From NCBI GenBank assembly GCA_003152795.1, contig PMBA01000203.1, positions 14,613 to 19,901 of the forward strand: DNA of 5,289 nt, written 5' to 3'. This document shows positions 1 to 5,289 of the stretch, one piece after another. The first letter of the stretch is position 1. Each line of letters opens with the position of its first letter. This DNA is from Acidobacteriaceae bacterium. GTDB lineage: Bacteria; Acidobacteriota; Terriglobia; Terriglobales; Acidobacteriaceae. The position numbers and the translations under genes were made by a program. A model generated the notes under the pieces. It searched no databases, had not been told where the DNA came from, and saw only the letters and a list, made by a program, of their open reading frames with translations.

Positions 1-848
1 GGTTCAAAGACGTGGGGCAGAATATCGGCCGGGATGCCGGAGCCGGTGTCGCTGACGCGGATTTCAATGCTTTCGGCAGAGGTGAGTTTGCTGGCGGAAA
101 TGGCGATACGGCCGCCGTCGGGCGTCGCTTCGGCGGCATTGATCAGGAGATTCATCAGCACCTGCGAAAGCTGATTGGAATCGACCAGGATGTGGGGCAA
201 GTCTTCCGGGACCCGGTTCTCGGCGCGTTTGCCGCGGAGGGCGGGTTGGCCTTCGAGAAAGCTGAGCGTATCGGTCACCAGGCGGTGGAGGCTGAGGTTG
301 CTCAACACCAGTGGACCAGGGCGGGCGTAATTGACAAGACCGCGCAAGGTGGCGGAAATGCGTTTGGTGCCGGCGATGCATTGTTCGATTTCCCAGCGCT
401 GGTCGGGATCGTGAGCGGCTTTCAACTCAAGTTCGAGGTGCGACAGGATGCCCAGCAGGGGATTGTTAATCCCGTGTGCCGCACCCAGTGCCAATTGCGC
501 GAGGGTGGAGTATTTTTCGTATTCGGCGAGCTGAGCCTGGAACTGGAACTTCTGCTTGTTCAACTCACTGTCTTCGTGCAGGCGGCGAAACACTTCCGCT
601 TGCGCCTGATTGCGCTCATGCTCTAACTGTTGCTTGACTTCTGTCGCTTTCTTGAGGGCCTCACATGCCCGGTCCCATTCCCGGCGCTGCAGCCGCCACA
701 CGATGAACATCACCACCAGGGCAACGAACGTGGCCGGAACCAGGTAGCGCGGCATGGGCAAGTCGAGGTTGTTTCCGAAGACCGGCAAAGAGCTGCCCAA
801 CATGTCCCAAAAAGCTCGCGCCTCTGCCCATTGCGGATGCATCCTCAT
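1..848 (-). CDS. Membrane-bound sensor histidine kinase (C-terminus cut by window edge)
   Basis: Two-component sensor kinase that would autophosphorylate on a histidine and pass the phosphate to a response regulator not seen here. Reading the minus strand from 848 gives 282 residues with no stop before the edge. In order: a short N-terminal segment (1-34), one membrane helix (about 35-51, YLVPATFVALVVMFIVW), a charged coiled-coil linker (about 52-115), the HisKA H-box AAHGINNPLLGIL with His125 (codon 474-476), an N-box QVLMNLLINAAEA (229-241), and a G1 box DTGSGIP (267-273) followed by HVFE. The rest of the ATPase domain lies beyond the edge. The NNPL motif resembles NtrB-like kinases. H+1 is Gly rather than the usual Glu. 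There is no periplasmic sensor, PAS or HAMP domain. An in-frame TAG at 849-851 limits the start to the ATG at 848 or 842, neither with a convincing Shine-Dalgarno. The family call is firm; the signal and partner are unknown. Confidence 0.93.
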   Translation of the reverse strand, partial: MRMHPQWAEARAFWDMLGSSLPVFGNNLDLPMPRYLVPATFVALVVMFIVWRLQRREWDRACEALKKATEVKQQLEHERNQAQAEVFRRLHEDSELNKQKFQFQAQLAEYEKYSTLAQLALGAAHGINNPLLGILSHLELELKAAHDPDQRWEIEQCIAGTKRISATLRGLVNYARPGPLVLSNLSLHRLVTDTLSFLEGQPALRGKRAENRVPEDLPHILVDSNQLSQVLMNLLINAAEATPDGGRIAISASKLTSAESIEIRVSDTGSGIPADILPHVFE

Positions 849-873
849 CTAGCATGAAACGGATCCGCCCAAG

Positions 874-897
874 CCGCTGTGATGGGGGTCACTGCGG
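874..897. promoter_or_regulatory. Imperfect dyad resembling a CRP/FNR-family operator upstream of the kinase
   Basis: The arms CCGCTGTGA (874-882) and TCACTGCGG (889-897) flank a 6-nt spacer, TGGGGG. They are complementary except for one central T-T mismatch in each arm. The core reads TGTGA-N6-TCACT, which matches the Escherichia coli CRP half-sites TGTGA-N6-TCACA at nine of ten positions. The dyad centre is about 37 bp upstream of the kinase ATG at 848. A CRP/FNR-family protein could bind here, or the transcript could form a hairpin in the kinase leader. The symmetry is directly seen; the regulator is inferred. Confidence 0.4.
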
Positions 898-933
898 TAG
901 GTGTGAGGCAGGACGCGGAGCGACCGCGTGGGG

Positions 934-960
934 ATTATCAACGACTTAGAGTGTTGTCCC
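934..960 (-). promoter_or_regulatory. Weak candidate promoter for the histidine kinase
   Basis: On the minus strand GATAAT (934-939) is a good -10-like hexamer. The only -35-like sequence is GGGACA (955-960), at a short 15-bp spacing. Initiation would fall near 927 and give a leader of about 80 nt containing the dyad at 874-897, which would suit repression at that site. The -35 and spacing are poor, so this is tentative. Confidence 0.2.
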
Positions 961-984
961 CCCCAATGCCATTGCGGATAGTCA

Positions 985-1075
985 CGCCCCGGAAGCAGGG
1001 CGCACCTCGCGGGCTAAGCCCATGTCTTGAAAGGGCGCTTTGCGATTCGGCTGAAGTCGCGCCCTTTCAAAACAA
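985..1075. repeat. Structured intergenic element, probably a dispersed palindromic repeat
   Basis: Several inverted repeats lie in a row: CGCCC (985-989) with GGGCG (998-1002), GGGCTAAGCCC (1011-1021), and a perfect 12-bp pair, TTGAAAGGGCGC (1027-1038) with GCGCCCTTTCAA (1059-1070). It ends in CAAAAC. This density of dyads in a non-coding gap between tandem genes is typical of REP-like or other dispersed intergenic repeats, and the words resemble intergenic sequence I associate with Terriglobia. Only one copy is in the window, so repetition is inferred and the boundaries are approximate. Confidence 0.45.
1027..1070 (-). terminator. Long hairpin after the peptidase gene, possible terminator
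   Basis: The 12-bp perfect stem starts 16 nt past the peptidase stop codon (1087-1089). Its 20-nt loop on the minus strand can fold an inner 5-bp stem with one bulged C (GACTTC, loop AGCC, GAATC). The 3' arm contains CCCTTTC but is followed by AAGACATG, so there is no classic U-tract. It could stop or weaken read-through into the kinase, protect the 3' end of the peptidase mRNA, or simply be the core of the repeat element covering the same bases. Confidence 0.4.
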
Positions 1076-1086
1076 CGGCAGAGATG

Positions 1087-3030
1087 CTACTGCTTAACGC
1101 TGGTCAGCAGCTTGCTTTCGTCCGGCGTTGCCGGCTCGAATCTGCCTCCCAGATATTTTGCCAGAAATTCTTCCGAGGCGGCATTGAAGGCCATGTTGTT
1201 GGTGGGGCGGGCAAAGCCGTGTCCTTCGTCAGGAAACACGTAATACTGCACTGGCTTATTGTTCTTGCGCATGGCAGCGACAATCTGATCGCTCTCCGCT
1301 TTGTTTACGCGGGGATCGTTGGCGCCCTGGCCTATGAGCAGCGGCGCTTTGATCTGGTCCGCCTTGAACAGCGGCGACTGTTGCTTGAGCACTTCTTCCG
1401 AGTCGCCCATGCGCTTGTGGAAAGTGGCCAAGAGTGTCGACCAGTAGGGTGGAATGGTTTTGAGCAAGGTGTTCAGATTGGAAGGGCCGACAATGTCGAC
1501 GCCGCAGGCGAACGCATCGGGCGAGAACGCCACTCCCGCAAGCGTCGCATAACCTCCGTAGCTGCCGCCCATGATGCAGACCTTGGCGGAATCTGCGACG
1601 CCTTGTTTGACTGCCCAGTCTTTGCCATCCAGTAAGTCGGTATGCATGGTGCCGGCCCATTGGCGATCGCCGGCGTTCACATATTGCTTGCCGTAGCCAG
1701 TCGATCCCCGGAAATTGATCTGCAATACCGCGTAGCCACGATTCGACAACCATTGCGCGTAACGGTTGTAACCCCACTCGTCCCGGCCCCAGGGACCGCC
1801 GTGCACGAATTCGACCATGGGCAGGCTTTTCGGGTCCACTCCGGCTGGCGTGGTCAGATAACCGTACAGCTTCATGCCGTCACGGGCGGTAAACTCGATG
1901 GGTTTCATGGCCGACAGTTTGTACTTTTCAAGTTGCGGGCGATTGCTGAAGAGCAACGAGGCCTGCTTGGTCGCCCGATCGTAGACGTACCAATATTCGG
2001 GCGCATCATCGCTGACAAAGCCGACAATCCACTTGTGGTTGTCCAGGTCCGGTGAGATACCAGCGATATCGCCACTGCGGAGTTTTCTTAGAACCTCAAA
2101 ATCCGCCTTGACTTCCGGATCGATGAACACATACTCCGTACGCTGCCGGGAGTAACTCACAGCTTCGAGGGCATTGGTTTTGGGATCGTTGATGGTGTTG
2201 CTGACGTCGAACTGCGGATCTTCGGTGATGACCTTGCGTTTGCCGTTGGCGATGTCAATCTCGAGCAGGCGAGCGGCGTTCACGTCGAGGCTGGTCGTAA
2301 CCCAGAGCGACTTGTTGTCTGGCGAAAATCCGTTCACTCCTCCGAAAGTCTCATCCGCGCCCCACTGAATCAGTTCGCGCCAGGGTGACTTGCTGTCATC
2401 GCGCACGCGGAGAATAGTGCCGCCATCGGCCGTCTGGGCTTGCGCGGCGCGAATCTGCAGCGCATTGTCGGCTTGCCAGTTCGCGATGTCTCCCGGATTC
2501 TGGGTGTCCAGTTCGACTTTCCCGGTGTTCAGATCGATGCGATGGACGTCAAACACCTTGGGGTCGCGCTGGTTCATCTGGACCAGAATCGCGTCCGGGA
2601 ATTTCCATTCGTAGGCCACAATATCGACGCGAACCTTATCGAACGGCGTCAGATCCTTGGTTTGCCTGGAAGCGATGTCGGTCTGGTAGAGCCGCCAGTT
2701 TTCGTCGCCGCCAAGGTCCTGGGTATAGAGAATGTGCCGATTGTCGTATTGCCAAATAAAATTGCGGATGCCGCGATGCTTGTCGGCAGTGACGGCGCGG
2801 TCATCGGTTTTTCCAAGGGTGCGAATCCAGACATTCAACACACCATCGACGGGGGCGAGATATCCGAGTTGCGTGCCATCCGGCGAAATCTGTGGATCGG
2901 CGCGCTCCGGATTCCCAAACAATACCTGGCGCGGAATCACGGGCGTGGTGAGTTCTTTCTGGGCGGCGACGGAAGCAACGAGGAATCCTGTCAATGCCAG
3001 GACGGAAAGAGCACGCTTAAGCAGACGCAT
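1087..3030 (-). CDS. Secreted S9-family (prolyl oligopeptidase-like) serine peptidase
   Basis: Complete 647-residue serine peptidase expected to cleave peptides outside the cytoplasm. Residues 1-23 form a signal peptide: basic MRLLKR, a hydrophobic core, and likely cleavage after VAA-23. Residues about 40-375 form the beta-propeller, with repeat motifs such as DPQISPDGTQLGYL (45-58), GFSPDNKSLWV (234-244) and ISPDLDNHKWIV (325-336). About 385-630 is the alpha/beta-hydrolase domain: HGGPW (410-414, oxyanion region), FRGSTGYG (440-447), GGSYGGYA with nucleophile Ser490 (codon 1561-1563), GANDPRV with Asp572, and DEGHGF with His604. The whole triad and a normal family length argue for an active enzyme. 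The start is supported by GGAGG four bases upstream. The only cysteines, Cys485 and Cys509, flank the nucleophile elbow. Exopeptidase or oligopeptidase specificity cannot be told. It follows the propeller-protein gene by 114 bp. Confidence 0.95.
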   Translation of the reverse strand: MRLLKRALSVLALTGFLVASVAAQKELTTPVIPRQVLFGNPERADPQISPDGTQLGYLAPVDGVLNVWIRTLGKTDDRAVTADKHRGIRNFIWQYDNRHILYTQDLGGDENWRLYQTDIASRQTKDLTPFDKVRVDIVAYEWKFPDAILVQMNQRDPKVFDVHRIDLNTGKVELDTQNPGDIANWQADNALQIRAAQAQTADGGTILRVRDDSKSPWRELIQWGADETFGGVNGFSPDNKSLWVTTSLDVNAARLLEIDIANGKRKVITEDPQFDVSNTINDPKTNALEAVSYSRQRTEYVFIDPEVKADFEVLRKLRSGDIAGISPDLDNHKWIVGFVSDDAPEYWYVYDRATKQASLLFSNRPQLEKYKLSAMKPIEFTARDGMKLYGYLTTPAGVDPKSLPMVEFVHGGPWGRDEWGYNRYAQWLSNRGYAVLQINFRGSTGYGKQYVNAGDRQWAGTMHTDLLDGKDWAVKQGVADSAKVCIMGGSYGGYATLAGVAFSPDAFACGVDIVGPSNLNTLLKTIPPYWSTLLATFHKRMGDSEEVLKQQSPLFKADQIKAPLLIGQGANDPRVNKAESDQIVAAMRKNNKPVQYYVFPDEGHGFARPTNNMAFNAASEEFLAKYLGGRFEPATPDESKLLTSVKQ

Positions 3031-3034
3031 AGGG

Positions 3035-3039
3035 CCTCC
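3035..3039 (-). promoter_or_regulatory. Shine-Dalgarno of the S9 peptidase
   Basis: GGAGG on the minus strand, followed by CCCT and then the ATG at 3028-3030. The spacing of four bases is slightly short but the match is strong, and it fixes the start that also gives a proper signal peptide. Confidence 0.75.
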
Positions 3040-3047
3040 AAATAGAC

Positions 3048-3076
3048 GATATGTTCAGACAACCAGAGTTGCACAA
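3048..3076 (-). promoter_or_regulatory. Candidate promoter for the S9 peptidase
   Basis: On the minus strand TTGTGC (3071-3076) and CATATC (3048-3053) are separated by 17 bp, the preferred sigma-70 spacing. Each hexamer is only a partial match. Initiation near 3041 would leave a leader of about 11 nt that just contains the GGAGG. It would give the peptidase its own promoter apart from the upstream gene. Tentative. Confidence 0.25.
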
Positions 3077-3101
3077 CATGATAGTCCCGGGTTGCTGAAT
3101 A

Positions 3102-3116
3102 AGACCACCGGGGTCT
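3102..3116 (-). terminator. Small hairpin between the propeller gene and the peptidase
   Basis: On the minus strand AGACC and GGTCT (5-bp arms) flank CCGGT and are followed by TATTC. It lies about 29 nt past the propeller-gene stop. The stem is short and the U-stretch poor, so it is at best a weak terminator. Confidence 0.2.
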
Positions 3117-3135
3117 CGCCTTGCACTGCATACGC

Positions 3136-3158
3136 TGGTGCGCTCTAGCGCGACACCA
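3136..3158. other. Hairpin spanning the stop codon of the propeller gene
   Basis: TGGTGCGC (3136-3143) pairs with GCG-A-CACCA (3150-3158) as an 8-bp stem with one bulged A and a 6-nt loop. The loop includes the TAG stop (3145-3147) of the minus-strand gene. No U-run follows. It may influence transcript 3'-end stability or termination, or be fortuitous. Confidence 0.3.
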
Positions 3159-5289
3159 GAAATTCGACCTGGCGCTCAATTTCAGCAATCGCGATTGGCG
3201 CTAAGTTGGACTCACGGAGTTGCTGGTTGAGTTGCGCCAATTTTGTTTGCTTGAACCGCGCCCACTGTGCGATGCGGGCTTTCACCTGTTGGCTTGACTC
3301 CTTATAAACCGCGATCGCCTGCGAAGGCACGGCACGATCTCCGTTTTCGACAACTCGTAGAGCGGATGCCAGGCCCGTGTAGGCGTCCTGAAGGCCCGCG
3401 CCCTCCTCGGCATGTTCCTGATTCGTCAGAATCTGGCCGATTGCGGATTGAGTTTCCGCGAGCGCCGACTTGAGCTGCGCGTTAATTTCTCCCACCTTCT
3501 GTTGAACATCGGCAACCTGTTTTTGAACCGAGGCGATCTCGGCCAATGCGCGCCGGGCATCGACGGTTTCACCAAATATCTGCTGGCCCCATTGCAACTG
3601 CTGGGTGAGGACTTCGAGAGTCGCGGACGCTCGCGGGTCCATGATGACCTGGAGCGGCTGGTTTTGCTTTTTTCCATCGACCGTAAGGTGGACCTGATAG
3701 ATTCCCGGCACAACCTTCGGACCGCTGGGGTTGTGGTACTCGGCTTCTTCGTCGGCGCTCGGGCCGCCCGAACTGCCCCAGGTAAGGTTCCAGACGAAGC
3801 GGTGCAGCCCCGCCGACTTCTCGAGGACCTCAGGCTTGGGGAACCAGCGGTCGGCAACGGGAAGGGGTTGGTGCTTCCATGTGCCCAGAGATTGTGAAGA
3901 GTCCTCCGAAGGATGATCGTCCGAAGAAAACTTTCGGACGAGGTGTTGTTGCGCGTCGAAAACTTCGAGGCGAACCGCGCTCACCGGAGACGGGAGGAAA
4001 TAGTCAATCATGGCGCCACTCGGAGGATTCTCCGCCGCGGGTTCTTCGGGCGGAAGCGGCGTGCCTGAGAAGGAGTCGTTGTCAACGCGAACCGCTGGGG
4101 CGGGACGGTAAAGCCACGGGCCACTCGCCTTTCTGGCATCAAGCGCCTGGCGAAGCGGAGTCATGTTATCGAGAATCCAGAAGGAACGGCCGAAGGTGGC
4201 AATCACCAGGTCGTCGCCGTGGATGGTGAGATCGCGCACTCCGGTGACCGGCAGGTTCAACTGCAAGGACTGCCAGTGGTCCCCGTCGTCCAAAGAAACG
4301 TAAATTCCGAATTCGGTTCCGCCGAAGAGGAGCCCTTTGCTCTGAGGGTCTTCGCGAACGGCGCGCAGGAATGAGGGAGCGGCAATCCCGTTCGTAACCA
4401 ACTGCCAGGTGGCGCCGTAGTCTCGCGTGCGATAGATGTAGGGGGTCCGATCGTCGAGGCGGCCACGATCGACGGCGGCATAAGCGACGTCGGGATCGAA
4501 GTGCGACGCTTCGATCAGCGAGATTTTGCTCCAGTCGCTCAGTCCTGGCGGGGTGACATTGTTCCAGGTCTTTCCGGCATCGCGGGTGAGGTGAATCAAT
4601 CCCGTATCGCTGCCCGCCCAGATGAGATCGCGGTTGAGGGGCGAGGGCGCGATGGTGAACACCACACCGTAACCGGCGCGTTTGGCCTCCCCGGCAGTCA
4701 AGGGACTCGGCGCTTTCTTGTCTTTTGCATCGTGCGCATCACGGATTGCCCCGGTGAGATCGGGACTGATGGTGTCCCAGTGCAGGCCGCCATCGACGGT
4801 CTTCATCACATACTGCGTTCCAAGGTAAAGCGTTGCCGGGTCAAGCGGGGAGAGAACCAGCACTGGGGTCCAAGGGTTGCGAAACTTGCGCTGACTGATC
4901 TCCGCATCCCATGCAAATGCGGGCCATGGACTGATGTCCTGGCTGAGGCCGGTCCGCCTGTTGAAGCGCGCAATGGGGCCGTAAGTTCCACTGAGGAAAA
5001 TAATGTTGGGGTCCTTAGGATCGACCACCATGTATCCGCTCTCGCTGGGTCCGGCGGTAAACCAATCGCGGGAAGTGATTTGACCGTGATCGGTGCGGCT
5101 GAGAACCGCGGCCGCGCCGCTGTCCTGCTGGGTGCCGTAGACGACGTATGGAAACTGGTTGTCGGTGGTCACGTGATAGAACTGCGCCGTGGGCTGGTTG
5201 TACCAGGTGCTCCAGGTTTGGCCACGGTTGAGACTGATGGTGGTTCCCTGGTCCGTGCCCAGCACCATGCTGGCGGAATTTTTCGGATC
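3145..5289 (-). CDS. Asp-box (BNR/sortilin-like) beta-propeller protein, N-terminus cut by window edge
   Basis: The frame is open to the right edge and gives 714 residues before the TAG at 3145-3147. The first visible residues, DPKNSASMVLGTDQG, are already inside a propeller repeat, so the ATG at 5266-5268 is not the true start. Asp-box-like motifs occur at about 19-26 (SLNRGQTW), 164-171 (TVDGGLHW), 235-242 (TRDAGKTW), 288-295 (TRDYGATW) and 332-339 (SLDDGDHW). The propeller closes near IATFGRSFWILDN (363-375). A Pro/Glu-rich linker (about 411-424) leads to a beta-rich domain ending in PGIYQVHLTVDGKKQ (528-542), then a mostly helical, partly coiled-coil tail (about 555-714). Relatives are usually annotated 'glycosyl hydrolase' or 'sortilin N-terminal domain protein', often near 1,000 residues, so perhaps a third is missing. 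Asp-boxes are structural and do not prove sialidase or glycosidase activity. Secretion is likely from family habit, but any signal peptide is outside the window. It lies upstream of the peptidase in the same direction. Confidence 0.88.
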   Translation of the reverse strand, partial: DPKNSASMVLGTDQGTTISLNRGQTWSTWYNQPTAQFYHVTTDNQFPYVVYGTQQDSGAAAVLSRTDHGQITSRDWFTAGPSESGYMVVDPKDPNIIFLSGTYGPIARFNRRTGLSQDISPWPAFAWDAEISQRKFRNPWTPVLVLSPLDPATLYLGTQYVMKTVDGGLHWDTISPDLTGAIRDAHDAKDKKAPSPLTAGEAKRAGYGVVFTIAPSPLNRDLIWAGSDTGLIHLTRDAGKTWNNVTPPGLSDWSKISLIEASHFDPDVAYAAVDRGRLDDRTPYIYRTRDYGATWQLVTNGIAAPSFLRAVREDPQSKGLLFGGTEFGIYVSLDDGDHWQSLQLNLPVTGVRDLTIHGDDLVIATFGRSFWILDNMTPLRQALDARKASGPWLYRPAPAVRVDNDSFSGTPLPPEEPAAENPPSGAMIDYFLPSPVSAVRLEVFDAQQHLVRKFSSDDHPSEDSSQSLGTWKHQPLPVADRWFPKPEVLEKSAGLHRFVWNLTWGSSGGPSADEEAEYHNPSGPKVVPGIYQVHLTVDGKKQNQPLQVIMDPRASATLEVLTQQLQWGQQIFGETVDARRALAEIASVQKQVADVQQKVGEINAQLKSALAETQSAIGQILTNQEHAEEGAGLQDAYTGLASALRVVENGDRAVPSQAIAVYKESSQQVKARIAQWARFKQTKLAQLNQQLRESNLAPIAIAEIERQVEFLVSR

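Noticed and set aside
12..626. Long plus-strand open frame of 204 codons opposite the kinase gene
   Set aside because: The minus-strand frame over the same bases encodes clear H-, N- and G1-boxes. The plus-strand translation has no recognisable domain and is a by-product of GC-rich codon use.
661..855. Minus-strand frame from the ATG at 855, 64 codons
   Set aside because: It overlaps the kinase start in another frame and ends without a domain. The frame starting at 848 or 842 continues through a membrane helix into the kinase domains.
958..964. Run of seven C bases as a possible phase-variable tract
   Set aside because: It is short, lies away from the start codon and between weak promoter elements, and one run is not evidence of slippage control.
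828..979. Direct repeat CCATTGCGGAT at 828-838 and 969-979
   Set aside because: Only 11 bp, with one copy inside the kinase coding region. Similar words (ATTGCGGAT) occur elsewhere in the window, so it is probably chance in this base composition.
879..1097. Small plus-strand frame in the gap between kinase and peptidase
   Set aside because: It runs through the dyad and the whole repeat-like element, and its composition (Arg/Pro-rich, no pattern) is not protein-like. The structured DNA explains the region better.
1027..1635. Plus-strand open frame of 202 codons starting inside the hairpin and running over the peptidase 3' end
   Set aside because: It lies antisense to the catalytic domain of the S9 peptidase, its start sits in the inverted repeat, and the translation resembles no family.
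2440..3045. Plus-strand open frame of 201 codons over the peptidase N-terminus
   Set aside because: Antisense shadow of the propeller and signal-peptide coding region, with no domain and no convincing ribosome binding site.
3145..5289. Calling the propeller protein a sialidase or a specific glycosidase
   Set aside because: Asp-boxes are structural motifs shared by many unrelated propellers. The visible part shows no arginine triad or other catalytic set that I can identify.

Overview
The window holds three genes, all read from the minus strand, so they run from right to left. Two are cut by the window edges. In transcription order they are: (1) a large BNR/Asp-box beta-propeller protein of the sortilin or 'glycosyl hydrolase-like' group (3145-5289, N-terminus missing); (2) a complete secreted prolyl-oligopeptidase-type serine peptidase, family S9 (1087-3030, 647 residues); (3) a membrane-anchored sensor histidine kinase (1-848, C-terminal end of the ATPase domain missing). 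Spacers are 114 bp between the first two genes and 238 bp between the last two. No tRNA, rRNA, CRISPR array, transposase or phage gene is visible.

The DNA is moderately GC-rich (by eye a little under 60%) with uniform base use. A long Asp-box propeller protein beside a secreted S9 peptidase of this type is a pairing I associate with Acidobacteriota (Terriglobia). The intergenic words GGGCTAAGCCC, GGCTGAAG and CCCTTTCAAAAC also remind me of dispersed repeats in that group. This assignment is inference from memory and rests on no search.

Region by region: 1-848 is the kinase, with a short N-terminal segment, one membrane helix, a coiled-coil linker, an H-box with His125, an N-box and a G1 box. 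849-1086 is non-coding. It carries a near-symmetrical dyad resembling a CRP/FNR-family operator (874-897) and a structured, repeat-like element with a perfect 12-bp inverted repeat (1027-1070) just after the peptidase stop codon. 1087-3030 is the peptidase, with a signal peptide, a propeller and an alpha/beta-hydrolase domain with a Ser490/Asp572/His604 triad. 3031-3144 has a clear Shine-Dalgarno, a weak promoter candidate and two small dyads. 3145-5289 is the propeller protein, with five Asp-box-like motifs, a beta-rich domain and a helical C-terminus.

The peptidase and the propeller protein are both probably extracytoplasmic and may act on protein or glycoconjugate material outside the cell. 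Nothing in the sequence shows that they form one pathway. The kinase is separated by its own upstream region and the hairpin, and is probably a separate transcription unit whose partner lies beyond the left edge. I see no convincing new multi-gene system. The items most worth a second look are the CRP-like dyad, the repeat-like element and the unusual H-box of the kinase.
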